In this document: one piece after another, positions 41,442 to 50,100 of the stretch | Layout: each line of letters starts with the position of its first letter | Numbering within the stretch: position 1 is the stretch's first letter | Source of the DNA: Ferrovibrio xuzhouensis | GTDB taxonomy: Bacteria > Pseudomonadota > Alphaproteobacteria > Ferrovibrionales > Ferrovibrionaceae | Reading direction: 5' to 3' | Assembly (NCBI RefSeq): GCF_042648965.1 | Contig: NZ_JBHRYJ010000001.1 | Location: 1,798,001 to 1,862,000, forward strand | Length of the DNA: 64,000 bases | Notes under the pieces: generated by a model | The model's database searches: none | What the model saw: the letters and a program-made list of their open reading frames with translations, nothing else | What the model was told of the DNA's origin: nothing | Program-made: the position numbers and the translations under genes

Positions 41442-41743
41442 GGCCGGTCGATCCGTTTCCAGGCCAGCCAGCAGCCAAGCGCCAGTCCGGCGACCAGCAG
41501 GCCCAGTGTCCAGAAGAGGCCGGCCGAGAAGAGCCGGTCGAGCCAGCGGCCGGCGAAGATGCCGATCAGGGTCGGCGTGATGATGGTCCAGCCGAGCGCG
41601 CCGATCATGGCAAGATTCTGCGCCAGCGATCGTTCGCCCTCGCGCAGCCACAGCGCCCGGCGGTTGCGCCGGGTGCGTATCGCGTGGTCAAGCGGGGCGG
41701 CGGGCTGTCCCGGATCATGCCGGGGATCGCGATCAGGGTTCAT
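41438..41743 (-). CDS. atpQ: N-type ATPase accessory membrane protein AtpQ
   Basis: 101 residues. A polar N-terminus (MNPDRDPRHDPGQPAAP) is followed by two TM segments (NLAMIGALGWTIITPTLIGI and LFWTLGLLVAGLALGCWLA), similar to the AtpI/AtpZ family. Position between atpC and atpR fits AtpQ. It overlaps atpC by 11 bp. Confidence 0.9.
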   Translation of the reverse strand: MNPDRDPRHDPGQPAAPLDHAIRTRRNRRALWLREGERSLAQNLAMIGALGWTIITPTLIGIFAGRWLDRLFSAGLFWTLGLLVAGLALGCWLAWKRIDRP

Positions 41744-42185
41744 GGCCGGATCCCCTGCTGGCGGACATGGCGGTCAGGGCGCCGTCCGGGCGGCCGGGCC
41801 GCAGCATCTGGCGGATGCGGCCGATGGCGGCGAGGTAAAGCCGCTGGGCGTCGGTGCGGGCTTCCTGCTCTTCGGCCTGCTGGCGGCGAAACCGCGACAG
41901 CACCTCGGTTTCGAGTTGGGCGAGGTCGTCGCCCGGCACGGCTTCGCGGGTGGCAATGGCAATATGATCGCCGCCATGCAGTTCCAGCATGCCGCCATGC
42001 ACCGCCACGTAATGCTCCCGTCCGGCGGCATCGCGCCAGACGACCACCGAGATCGCCAGCACGGTGAGGAAATCGGCATGGCGCGGCAGGATGCCGAAGG
42101 CGCCGGTGGCATCCTCGGCGCGCAGATGCGTGACATCGGCGGCGTCGATGACAACGGCGAGCGGCGTGGTGACCGTCAGCTTCAT
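41733..42185 (-). CDS. atpC: N-type ATPase epsilon subunit
   Basis: 150 residues. The beta-sandwich N-domain begins MKLTVTTPLAVVIDAADVTH and contains FGILPRHADFLTVLAISVVV. The C-terminal helical part is Arg/Glu-rich (RRQQAEEQEARTDAQRLY). Its ATG overlaps the atpD stop by 4 bp. It couples rotation and may inhibit hydrolysis. Confidence 0.93.
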   Translation of the reverse strand: MKLTVTTPLAVVIDAADVTHLRAEDATGAFGILPRHADFLTVLAISVVVWRDAAGREHYVAVHGGMLELHGGDHIAIATREAVPGDDLAQLETEVLSRFRRQQAEEQEARTDAQRLYLAAIGRIRQMLRPGRPDGALTAMSASRGSGHEP

Positions 42186-43645
42186 GACGCGGCTTTCTGC
42201 GGCGCCCGCCCGGCCGCCGCTTCCCTGGCCCGGGCCTCGTCGAGATCGCCGACCATGTAAAGCGAGTCTTCGGCCCAGCCGTCGGCCACGCCGTCGAGAA
42301 TGGCGCGGCAGCCGGCCAGGGTCGCGTCGAGCTCGACGGCGCGGCCCGGCTTGCCGGTGAAGGCGAGGGTGACCATGAAGGGCTGGGTCAGGAAACGCAT
42401 CAGGCGCCGCGCCCGGCCGACCGTGCGGCGGTCGCCGGCACTCAGCTCCTCGATGCCGAGCAATGCGATGATCTCCTGCAGTTCGCGATAGGCGGCGATG
42501 GTCTTGCGCACGTCCTGCGCCACCCGGTAATGCACCTCGCCGACCAGCCGCGGATCGAGCAGGCTGGACGTCGAGGCCAGTGGATCGACGGCGGGATACA
42601 TGCCCTCGGCAGCCATCTGGCGCGACAGCACGATGGAGGAATCGAGATGGCTGAAGATTTCCGCCACCGCCGGGTCGGTGAAGTCGTCGGCCGGGACGTA
42701 GACGGCCTGGATCGACGTGATCGCCGTGCCGGCCACAGAGGCGATGCGCTCCTCGAATTCGGCGATCTCGGAGGCGAGCGTCGGCTGGTAGCCGACGCGC
42801 GAGGGCAGGCGGCCGAGCAGGCCCGAGACCTCGCCGCCGGCCTGCACCAGCCGGTAGACGTTGTCGATCAGCAGCAGCACATTCTCATGGGCGTCGTCGC
42901 GGAAATGCTCGGCGATGGCCAGTGCGGTCAGGCCGGCGCGCCAGCGCGCACCCGGCGGCTCGTTCATCTGGCCGAACACCAGTGCGGTGCGCGGCAGCAC
43001 GCCGGACTGGCGCAGTTCCAGCAGCAGTTCATGGCCTTCGCGCGACCGTTCGCCGATGCCGGCGAAGACCGAGATGCCGGAGTGACGCTCCACCGTGGTG
43101 CGGATCAGTTCCATGATCAGCACCGTCTTGCCGACGCCGGCGCCGCCGAACATCGCCGCCTTGCCGCCTTTCACCAGGGGCGCCAGCAGGTCGATCACCT
43201 TGATGCCGGTGTGGAAAATCTCGCGACTGCCGCCCTGGCGGGCCAGTGCCGGCGCCGGCGCATGGATCGGCCGGCGCGGTCCGTCGGCGGGCAAGGGGCC
43301 GGCGCGGTCGGCCGGATGTCCGGTGGCATCGAGCAGGCGGCCGAGCACGGCGTCGCCGACCGGGACGCGGATCGGTGCGCCGGTGGCCTGCACGGCCAGG
43401 CCGCGGCGCAGGCCGCCGGTCTCGCCGAGCGCCACGGCGCGCGCGGTGGCCGGATCGACATGCTGCTGCACTTCGGCCAGCAGGGGCGGGCGGTCGCCGC
43501 CGGCGGCGATGACCAGGGCATCGTTGATCGCCGGCAGTTGTCCGGCCGGAAAGCGCACGTCGATCACCGAGCCGCGGATGGCGGCGATCCGGCCGGCTGC
43601 CAAGGCAGCCGGAGTCTCTGACGGGTCGGTGGGCGAAGGGGTCAT
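42182..43645 (-). CDS. atpD: N-type ATPase beta subunit (catalytic)
   Basis: 487 residues, first gene of the operon. It has the P-loop GGAGVGKT, the catalytic Glu region GERSREGHEL, LLLIDNVYRLVQAGGEVSGL and PSRVGYQPTLASEIAEFEER. Small changes from the housekeeping consensus (GERSREGHEL for GERTREGNDL; DNVYRLVQAG for DNIFRFTQAG) agree with the N-type group. The ATG at 43645 follows AGGAGG. A FixK/FNR-like box lies 36-49 bp upstream. The housekeeping atp operon is not in this window. Confidence 0.95.
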   Translation of the reverse strand: MTPSPTDPSETPAALAAGRIAAIRGSVIDVRFPAGQLPAINDALVIAAGGDRPPLLAEVQQHVDPATARAVALGETGGLRRGLAVQATGAPIRVPVGDAVLGRLLDATGHPADRAGPLPADGPRRPIHAPAPALARQGGSREIFHTGIKVIDLLAPLVKGGKAAMFGGAGVGKTVLIMELIRTTVERHSGISVFAGIGERSREGHELLLELRQSGVLPRTALVFGQMNEPPGARWRAGLTALAIAEHFRDDAHENVLLLIDNVYRLVQAGGEVSGLLGRLPSRVGYQPTLASEIAEFEERIASVAGTAITSIQAVYVPADDFTDPAVAEIFSHLDSSIVLSRQMAAEGMYPAVDPLASTSSLLDPRLVGEVHYRVAQDVRKTIAAYRELQEIIALLGIEELSAGDRRTVGRARRLMRFLTQPFMVTLAFTGKPGRAVELDATLAGCRAILDGVADGWAEDSLYMVGDLDEARAREAAAGRAPQKAAS

Positions 43646-43680
43646 GCCCTCCTGTCTATGCCCCCGGCGCGGGTGCGGCG

Positions 43681-43694
43681 TTGATCCGGGTCAA
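43681..43694. promoter_or_regulatory. FixK/FNR-type box upstream of the N-ATPase operon
   Basis: TTGATCCGGGTCAA matches the FixK/Anr-type consensus TTGAYC-NN-GRTCAA at every specified position. It lies in the 187-bp gap between atpD and the divergent lipid kinase gene, centred about 42 bp before the atpD start codon and 145 bp before the kinase start. The short distance to atpD leaves little room for a leader, so it may repress rather than activate. A regulatory role is inferred from sequence match only. Confidence 0.55.
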
Positions 43695-43832
43695 GAGCGC
43701 GGCCGACTGCGGCATCCGGCCGCGCGGCAGGTTGCCCGGACCCGGTTTGCCCCGGAAAAGCCCGGTCCCCGGGAAAACTGTCATAAAACCATCCCCTGAC
43801 GCCGGCGGCCGAAATCTGCTATCCGGGCGGTC

Positions 43833-44798
43833 ATGTCCGCGACTTACCGCCGGCGCCTGCTGGTGATCTACAACCCCACTGCCGGTGCAGGGCAGCTTGG
43901 CCGCCGCAAGCGGGTCCGGCTCGAGGCCTACCTCGACCTGCTGGAAGATGCCGGCTGCGCGGTCGAATTCCGCCCGACGACCAGGCGCGGCGATGCCGAG
44001 GCTTTTGCCGGCGACGGCCACGCGACGAAATACGATGCCGTGGTGGCGGCCGGTGGCGACGGCACCATCGGCGAGGTCGCCAATGGTCTGCCGCTGGATT
44101 CGGCGCCACTCGGCATTTTCCCGCTCGGCACCGCCAATGTGCTGGCGATGGAAACCGGCCTGCCGCTCGATCCGGCTGCCGTCATGCAGGCGGTCCTCCA
44201 CGGCCCGGTCGCCCAGATCTGGCCGGGCTTTGTCAATGATAGACTATTCACCATCATGGCCGGTGTCGGCTTCGACGCCCATGTGGTGGCCGACCTGCCG
44301 CCGGGTCTGAAACGCTGGCTCGGCAAAGGCGCCTATGTCACGGAAAGCCTGCGTCAGCTGGTGCAGTATAAAGTGCCGCGCTATCGCCTCGCCATCGACG
44401 GCCGCGACTATGACTGCGCCTCGGCGGTGATCGCCAAGGGACATTTCTATGGTGGCAAGTTTGTCTGTGCGCCAGACGCGCGGCTCGACGCGCCGGATTT
44501 CCAGGTCTGCCTGTTCGGCATGGGCGGCCGCCTCGGCGCGCTCCGCGCCACGGCGGCGCTGACCGCCGGCCTGTTGCAGCATCTGCCGGAAATCACCCTG
44601 GTGCGCGGCCGCCAGGTGACGGTCGCCACGCTGGGCGACAGTGCCTATGCCGATGGCGAGCCGGTGCAGGCCGATGGCGATATCGCGGCAAGGCTGCCGG
44701 CGACGGTCAGCATCGGGCCGCGCGCCATCCCGCTGATCGTGCCGCAGGGCAGCGATCTGGCGAAATCCGCGATGCAGAAAGCGAAAGCGGCCGAGTAG
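43833..44798 (+). CDS. Diacylglycerol kinase-type lipid kinase
   Basis: 321 residues of the DAGK catalytic family. It begins LLVIYNPTAGAGQLGRRKR and has the nucleotide-binding GGDGT (74-78) followed by IGEVANGL. PLGIFPLGTANVLAMETGLP and the late CFGMGGRLG/YADGEPVQADGD region fit the YegS/DagK fold. It phosphorylates a lipid alcohol at the inner membrane; the exact lipid is unknown. It is divergent from the N-ATPase operon. Confidence 0.92.
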   Translation: MSATYRRRLLVIYNPTAGAGQLGRRKRVRLEAYLDLLEDAGCAVEFRPTTRRGDAEAFAGDGHATKYDAVVAAGGDGTIGEVANGLPLDSAPLGIFPLGTANVLAMETGLPLDPAAVMQAVLHGPVAQIWPGFVNDRLFTIMAGVGFDAHVVADLPPGLKRWLGKGAYVTESLRQLVQYKVPRYRLAIDGRDYDCASAVIAKGHFYGGKFVCAPDARLDAPDFQVCLFGMGGRLGALRATAALTAGLLQHLPEITLVRGRQVTVATLGDSAYADGEPVQADGDIAARLPATVSIGPRAIPLIVPQGSDLAKSAMQKAKAAE

Positions 44799-44814
44799 GC
44801 CGCCATCAGATCGC

Positions 44815-45243
44815 TCAGGCGGTGGCCATGGCGTGGTTGCGCTTGTAGCGCGCCCGCGCACCGCGCTCGATGGCGGCGGCATGCAGCCGCTCGACGCCGA
44901 TCTCGTGGCGCAGCATCTCCAGCCAGCGCAGCTCCTCCTGCCGGGCACGGCCATCCACCGCCACCACGTCGCAGGCCAGCGCATAGGCGGTTTCCGACCA
45001 GTCTTCCGGCAGCGCCTCTTTCACAAGGCCGAGGGCCGCCTCGACGCCGTCTTCCTCGTCGAGCAGGGCCACGCAGTCGCCGGTGGCAACGCGCATCGCA
45101 TCGACGCTGTAGCCCTTGAAGATCGGCAGGCTGCGCACCGCAAGATCGATGGCGCCGACTTCCGAATCCTTCAGCTTGCCGTCGGCCAGGGCGGCAATCA
45201 CCATGGCGTAGATCAGGGCGTTGTGCGGCGTGATGGTCGACAT
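44815..45243 (-). CDS. TerB-family helical protein
   Basis: 142 residues, all helical, with the TerB pattern IYAMVIAALADGKLKDSEVG and ETAYALACDVVAVDGRARQE, where acidic residues may bind metal. The family name comes from tellurite resistance, but most stand-alone members have no known function and no other ter genes are nearby. It is convergent with the lipid kinase gene, with a 16-bp gap. Confidence 0.87.
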   Translation of the reverse strand: MSTITPHNALIYAMVIAALADGKLKDSEVGAIDLAVRSLPIFKGYSVDAMRVATGDCVALLDEEDGVEAALGLVKEALPEDWSETAYALACDVVAVDGRARQEELRWLEMLRHEIGVERLHAAAIERGARARYKRNHAMATA

Positions 45244-45431
45244 GAGCGGCTTCCGGGACAGAGGTTGCGGGCCCAGGGGTTGCGGGCCAGGAGAAGCGTG
45301 GAGCCGTCAAACTATGGGGAAGCGGGGCGGCCTCCGCAAGAGGGGCGCGGGTCACAGTTTCGCCATGCTTTGCGGGTTTCCTGCCGCCCCGCAACCTGTT
45401 CCTGCGGGCCCGCGACCTGTATGGTGGTCCG

Positions 45432-46409
45432 ATGCGTGGCTTCGTCCGCTATATCCTGCTGCCGGGGCTTGGCACCGTTCTGCTGCTGCTGGCGGCCTGG
45501 GCGGCGGCCATCGTCTGGGGCACCGCCGCGGCGCCGGCGCCGCTGGCCAGCATCAACGATGCGGTCGCCCGGCAGAGCCTGAGCGCGCTGCCCGAGCGTC
45601 GCTTCGTGCGGGCGCGCGATGGCATGGCGCTGGCCTATCGCGTCTATCCTGGTGCCATCGCCCGCGCGGTGATCCTGGTGCATGGCTCGACTGCCGACAG
45701 CGCCAGCATGCACAGCCTGGCCCGCGCGCTGCAGAGCATGCCGGATCCGCCGACGGTCTATTCGCTGGATATTCGCGGTCATGGCCAGAGCGGCGCGCTG
45801 CGCGGCGACATCGCCTATGTCGGCCAGCTTGAGGATGATCTCGCCGATTTCCTCGCCGCCAGCCGCATCGACCATCCGGCGGCGCAATGGACGCTGATCG
45901 GCTTCTCGTCGGGCGGCGGCTTCGCGCTGCGCATCGCCGGCTCGCCGCTGGCGAAAGACTTTCACCGGTTCATCCTGCTGGCGCCGATGCTGTCGCATGA
46001 CGCGCCAACCTACCGCAGCGCGGGCGGTGGCTGGGTGGCGGCCTATATTCCGCGGCTGATCGGTCTCAGCCTGCTCGACCGCATCGGCCTGCCGTGGTTC
46101 CAGGATCTGCCGGTGCTGGCGTTCGCGCGGCGCGACGGTGGCGGCCATGCCTATACCTATTCCTGGCGCCTGTGGCGCAACTTCAAGCCCCATGACGATT
46201 ACGCCGCCGATCTGCGCACGGCGCCGAGTCCGCCGGTGATCCTCGTCGGCGGCAAGGACGAGTTGATGGTTGCCGATGCCTATGCGCCGCTGGTCACCGG
46301 CCTGCGCAACGATGCCATGGTCACCGTGCTGCCCGGCCTGTCGCATATGGACATGATCTTCAATGACGAAGCCCAGCGCGCCGTGATCGACGCGGTGATG
46401 AAGGAGTAG
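45432..46409 (+). CDS. Membrane-anchored alpha/beta hydrolase
   Basis: 325 residues. An N-terminal hydrophobic helix (YILLPGLGTVLLLLAAWAAA) anchors or exports the protein. The hydrolase domain shows VILVHGSTADSASMHSLARA and SLDIRGHGQSG. The nucleophile elbow is IGFSSGGGFAL, the late Asp is in VGGKDELMV and the His in LPGLSHMDMIF. It is probably a lysophospholipase- or esterase-like enzyme facing the periplasm. The region before it holds short GC-rich repeats (TTGCGGGCC-type). Confidence 0.88.
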   Translation: MRGFVRYILLPGLGTVLLLLAAWAAAIVWGTAAAPAPLASINDAVARQSLSALPERRFVRARDGMALAYRVYPGAIARAVILVHGSTADSASMHSLARALQSMPDPPTVYSLDIRGHGQSGALRGDIAYVGQLEDDLADFLAASRIDHPAAQWTLIGFSSGGGFALRIAGSPLAKDFHRFILLAPMLSHDAPTYRSAGGGWVAAYIPRLIGLSLLDRIGLPWFQDLPVLAFARRDGGGHAYTYSWRLWRNFKPHDDYAADLRTAPSPPVILVGGKDELMVADAYAPLVTGLRNDAMVTVLPGLSHMDMIFNDEAQRAVIDAVMKE

Positions 46410-46424
46410 GGTCCAGGTCCGGGA

Positions 46425-49223
46425 CTAAAACCCGTCCTGCGCCGCCGTTGCCGCGCCGCTGCGCATCTGCGTGAGAAAGCCACGGGTTTCGGCCACGGCT
46501 TCGGCGATGCCGACGCGGCGCACCTCGACACTGGACGGAAACGCCGACAGCAGCCGTGACGGCAGCTGCGCATCCAGCACGACGAAGACGCCATAGTCAT
46601 TGGCCGTGCGCAGCAGTCTGCCATAGGCCTGCTTCAGCTTCAGCCGGGTCAGCAGGTCATCATAGGCCTGGCCGCCGAAGGCCGCCTTGCGTGCCTTGTG
46701 CAGCAGGTCCGGCCGCGGCCAGGGCACGCGGTCGAACACGACAAGGCGCAAACTTGCACCGGGCACATCGACGCCGTCGCGCATGGCATCGGTGCCGAGC
46801 AGGCAGGCATGCTCCTCGCTGCGGAAGATGTCGACCAGCGTCGCATTGTCGAGCGGATCGACATGCTGGGCATAGAGCGGCAGGCCGGCCTCGGCCAGCG
46901 GCCGCAGGATGCGTTTCTGCACGGCGCGCAGGCGGAAGATCGCGGTGAACAGGCCCAGGCCTCCGCCGCCAGCGGCGAGGAAGAGTTCGCGGTAGGCGGC
47001 GGCCACCTGGTCCATGGCATCGCGGCGCACGTCGGTGACGACCAGCACGCGGGTGCGGCCGCCGTAATCGAAAGGCGAGGGGAAGGCGGCATGGCGCGCC
47101 GGCATCGGCAGATGGCGGGCGCCGCTGCGGATATCCGCCGTGCCCCAGGCGGCTTCCGGTGCCGCGTCGCTCTTGCCCGGCGCGAGATCGCGCAGGGTCG
47201 CCGAGGTGACGGCGACGCCATGGGCGGGCTTCAGCACGGCACCGGCGAACGGCAGCATCGGATCGAGATAATGGCGGTAGAGGCCGAGGTCGAAATCACG
47301 GCCCTCGATGCGGTCCAGCGCGAACCAGTCGACGAAGGCGTCCGGCGTGCCGGTCTCGAGATCGAGCAGCATGCTGCGCCAGGCTTCCAATGTGAGTTTG
47401 CGGCGCAGGAGGCCGCGCAGGGCGCCCTCGATGCGGCTGCGCGTCGCGGTTTCCAGCTCGGCAGTCTCGTCGGCCAGCATGTCGGTCAGCGCCTTGGCCA
47501 GCTTGTTGAGCGGCTCAAGGATGCGGGCGATGCCGGTAGCGAAGATCCGTGCCGCCTCGATCAGACCGTCGACCGGCTCGCGTGTCGGGCATTCGAGGCC
47601 GTAAGGTGAGTCCGGTTCACGGGCGCGGGCCAGCACCTGCTGGCGCACTTTCGCCAGGAAGATTTCACCGCTGCCGTTCGGCGCACCGTCGGTCAGGCGC
47701 GGCAGCCAGCCATCGCCGGGCAGGGCGCGGGCGGCCTCGGTGACGGCTTCGAGCGCGGCCTTGCCGGCTTCGTTGTCGTTGACCAGATCGCCGATGCGGT
47801 TGGCAAGACCACGGGCGCGGCTGCGCCGCCCGCCCTCGGGGCCGCGCAGCCAGCGGCGCAGTTCGATCGCTTCCTGTCCGGTCAGATGGGCGGCAAAGGC
47901 GCTGTCGGCGGCCTCGAACAGGTGATGGCCCTCGTCGAAGACGTAGCGCAGGGGTTTCTGGCTGTCGTCTTCTCCCATCGCGGCCTGGATCATGACGAGC
48001 GCATGGTTGGCGATCACCATCTCGGCCTTGCGCGACTTGCGCACGCTGCGTTCGATGAAGCATTTGCGGTAATGCGGACAGCCGGCATGGATGCACTCGC
48101 CACGCTGGTCGGTCAGCCCGACCGTGCGTGCCCGGCCATGCAGGTCGACGGCCCAGGCGGGAAAGTCGCCGCCGGCCAGATCGCCGTCTCGCGTCGCCCC
48201 GGCCCAGCGCGCCACCAGCGCCAGCGGCACCAGGTCCTGCGGCCGAGCCGCGCCGCCCTGGGCGGCATCTTCCAGATTCAGCAGGCAGAGATAATTCTCG
48301 CGGCCCTTGCGGATGACGACCTTGGCGGCCTTCTCGGCCGGATCGGGGAACAGCCGGTCAAGTTCGCGGTCGAGTTGCCGCTGCAGGTTCTTGGTATAGG
48401 TCGACAGCCAGACGCTGCCGCCGTTCTTCTCGGCCCAGACGCTGGCCGGCGCGATATAGCCGAGCGTCTTGCCGATGCCGGTACCGGCCTCGGCCAGCAC
48501 CATCTCGGGCATGCCGACCGCCTCGCGCGGCGCGAAGGCCTGCGCGGTGGTCGCGGCATAATCGGCCTGGGCCTCGCGCAGCTCCGCGGCCGGTCCCTGC
48601 GGATTGCGTCCGAGCAGGCGGGCCAGCCGTTCGCGCGCTTCAGCGGCCGACACGCTCTGGGTATCGGGCGGCGGCGGCGGCGCATAGTCGACCCATTCGG
48701 GCAGTTCCTGCCAGATGTCGAGGCCGCCGGCGCCGCCGGCCGGCACATTGGCAAGCACCGGTCCGAAGGCGTCGAGCAGCCAGGGCGCCCAGGACCAGCC
48801 GGCCTTGTTGAGCGTCTGTGCCAGCCGCGCGGCACGACGTAGGCTGCGCGGCTGCTGCTGCGGCAGTTCGGCCAGCAGGATGGCGGCGGCCTCGTGCAGA
48901 TACTGCGCGGCCTCCTCGTCGTCGGCGGCATCGAGCCCGACGCGGTCGAGCAGGCCATGGGCGGTCGGCAGGCAGAAACGCGCCGGGCGCACGAAGGCAA
49001 ACAGGTCGAGCAGGTCGAGCGACGGGAAGGGTTCGACACCGAGCCGCGCCGCCGTCGCCTTGCCGTGCACCAGCAGGGGCGGTGTCGCCCGGGCGCGGCG
49101 CGCGGCAGCATCAGGCGTGATCTTCTCGACCCGACCGGCTTCCGCCCACCAGGCCACGCCGCCGCCGGCCACCAGGGCCGGCAGCCGGGCCAGGGCGGCG
49201 GAGAGATCGGGTGTGTCGGTCAT
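46425..49223 (-). CDS. DinG/XPD-type ATP-dependent DNA helicase
   Basis: 932 residues, superfamily 2. The helicase core has Walker A LAEAGTGIGKT (244-253) and Walker B DEGH (430-433). Four cysteines (313, 377, 382, 388; the last three in ECIHAGCPHYRKC) can hold the Fe-S cluster of the XPD family. Motifs LLGTDAMRDGVDVPG and KLKQAYGRLLRTANDYGV lie near the end. The N-terminal about 230 residues form an extension without a clear exonuclease motif. It would unwind DNA during repair or clear R-loops. The name dinG is not assigned because several paralogues share this architecture. Confidence 0.92.
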   Translation of the reverse strand: MTDTPDLSAALARLPALVAGGGVAWWAEAGRVEKITPDAAARRARATPPLLVHGKATAARLGVEPFPSLDLLDLFAFVRPARFCLPTAHGLLDRVGLDAADDEEAAQYLHEAAAILLAELPQQQPRSLRRAARLAQTLNKAGWSWAPWLLDAFGPVLANVPAGGAGGLDIWQELPEWVDYAPPPPPDTQSVSAAEARERLARLLGRNPQGPAAELREAQADYAATTAQAFAPREAVGMPEMVLAEAGTGIGKTLGYIAPASVWAEKNGGSVWLSTYTKNLQRQLDRELDRLFPDPAEKAAKVVIRKGRENYLCLLNLEDAAQGGAARPQDLVPLALVARWAGATRDGDLAGGDFPAWAVDLHGRARTVGLTDQRGECIHAGCPHYRKCFIERSVRKSRKAEMVIANHALVMIQAAMGEDDSQKPLRYVFDEGHHLFEAADSAFAAHLTGQEAIELRRWLRGPEGGRRSRARGLANRIGDLVNDNEAGKAALEAVTEAARALPGDGWLPRLTDGAPNGSGEIFLAKVRQQVLARAREPDSPYGLECPTREPVDGLIEAARIFATGIARILEPLNKLAKALTDMLADETAELETATRSRIEGALRGLLRRKLTLEAWRSMLLDLETGTPDAFVDWFALDRIEGRDFDLGLYRHYLDPMLPFAGAVLKPAHGVAVTSATLRDLAPGKSDAAPEAAWGTADIRSGARHLPMPARHAAFPSPFDYGGRTRVLVVTDVRRDAMDQVAAAYRELFLAAGGGGLGLFTAIFRLRAVQKRILRPLAEAGLPLYAQHVDPLDNATLVDIFRSEEHACLLGTDAMRDGVDVPGASLRLVVFDRVPWPRPDLLHKARKAAFGGQAYDDLLTRLKLKQAYGRLLRTANDYGVFVVLDAQLPSRLLSAFPSSVEVRRVGIAEAVAETRGFLTQMRSGAATAAQDGF

Positions 49224-49248
49224 GGGTTCACGTCTACCAGAAAACCGG

Positions 49249-49357
49249 CGTCATGGCCGGGCTTGACCCGGCCATCCACGAAAAAGCCGGTGATCTCGTT
49301 TGCAATGCCAGCGAGACTCCTCGCCCGTGGATGGCCGGGTCAAGCCCGGCCATGACG
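49249..49357. repeat. Perfect 32-bp inverted REP-like pair
   Basis: 49249-49280 and 49326-49357 are exact reverse complements over 32 bp, separated by 45 bp. Each is itself a palindrome, ATGGCCGGG-cttga-CCCGGCCAT, with flanks CGTC and CCACG. The 32-bp unit occurs again, identical, at 54219-54250. It lies between the helicase start and the S24 regulator end. Confidence 0.95.
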
Positions 49358-49372
49358 ACAACAATAAAGATG

Positions 49373-50011
49373 CTACTGCGACGCCCAGACGACGCGGTGC
49401 ATCCAGGCGAGGTCCTGGGTGTCAAAGCTGCGGTCGGGATGCGCCGGGTTGAACGAACTCAGCTCGATGCGGGTCAGGGTTTTGCGCGTCAGGATCTTGC
49501 ACATCACTTCGCCCTGCATGGTCTTAGCGATGATGCGGTCGCCGCGGCTCGGGTTGTTCTGCGCCGGCGAGACGATGACGATGTCGCCGTCGCGATAGAC
49601 CGGCAGCATGCTGTCGCCGCTGATCTCCAGCGCATAGGCATTGGGATCGCCGAGATCTGGGAAGGGGATTTTCTCCCAGCCTTCGCCGACCGGAAAGCCG
49701 CCGTCGTCGAAATAGCCGGCCGATCCGGCCTGAGCGAGACCGATCAGCGGGATGCGGTGGCCGATCCGGCTGCCACCGCCATTCTCGCTCAGCAGGTCCA
49801 TGAACTCGGCGACGCTGGCGCCGGTGGCGTCGATCACCTTGGAAATCGACTCGGTCGACGGCCAGCGCTGCTTGCCGTCGCGGGAAATCCGTTTGCTGCG
49901 GTTGAAGGTGGTGGGGTCGAGCCCGGCCTTGCGGGCCAGACCGGACGCCGTCAGCCCGTATTTCTCGGCCAGGCCGTCGAGCGCGGCCCAGATCGCCTTA
50001 TGGGTAAGCAT
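49373..50011 (-). CDS. S24-family (LexA/CI-like) repressor with helix-turn-helix
   Basis: 212 residues. The N-terminal helix-turn-helix (about 1-60) is MLTHKAIWAALDGLAEKYGL and ASGLARKAGLDPTTFNRSKR. The C-terminal S24 peptidase domain has the Ser in EISGDSMLPVYRDGD and the Lys in RGDRIIAKTMQGEVM. An Ala-Gly pair in LAQAGSAGYF is a possible self-cleavage site. Such proteins repress phage or stress genes until they self-cleave. The ATG at 50011 gives the usual family start; a GTG at 50059 is open but lacks a ribosome site. It is divergent from the phage-associated gene at 50153. Confidence 0.9.
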   Translation of the reverse strand: MLTHKAIWAALDGLAEKYGLTASGLARKAGLDPTTFNRSKRISRDGKQRWPSTESISKVIDATGASVAEFMDLLSENGGGSRIGHRIPLIGLAQAGSAGYFDDGGFPVGEGWEKIPFPDLGDPNAYALEISGDSMLPVYRDGDIVIVSPAQNNPSRGDRIIAKTMQGEVMCKILTRKTLTRIELSSFNPAHPDRSFDTQDLAWMHRVVWASQ

Positions 50012-50012
50012 G

Positions 50013-50100
50013 GGAACATTGTCTTGCAATTCCCGGGTTTTGGCTACAGGAATATTCACTTATTTTGTGTTTGACATAAGAACAATATAGGAATATAAGG
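50013..50100. promoter_or_regulatory. Divergent switch region with candidate operators
   Basis: An AT-rich interval between the S24 repressor and the phage genes. It holds GGGAACATTG...CAATTCCC (50013-50035, an interrupted inverted repeat next to the repressor start), a GAATATTC palindrome (50050-50057), AGGAATAT twice (50048 and 50089), ATAAGAACA (50076-50084) and GAAC-N7-GAAT (50080-50094). The last is one base from the alphaproteobacterial LexA box GAAC-N7-GAAC. Operator function is inferred. Confidence 0.6.
50071..50099 (+). promoter_or_regulatory. Near-consensus sigma-70 promoter into the phage genes
   Basis: -35 TTGACA (50071-50076), a 17-bp spacer and -10 TATAAG (50094-50099) match the standard promoter at 11 of 12 positions. 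It points toward the gene at 50153. The LexA-like GAAC-N7-GAAT lies within the spacer and enters the -10, well placed for repression. Confidence 0.78.

Noticed and set aside
44815..45243. Tellurite-resistance function for the TerB-like protein
   Set aside because: Only the helical TerB fold is present; no terZ/terD/terC genes are nearby and lone TerB domains have diverse or unknown roles.
49249..49357. Possible CRISPR-like repeat-spacer unit, since 32-bp repeats flank 45 bp
   Set aside because: The repeats are inverted rather than direct, only two per locus, and recur at dispersed intergenic sites; this is a REP doublet. No CRISPR array or cas gene is present in the window.
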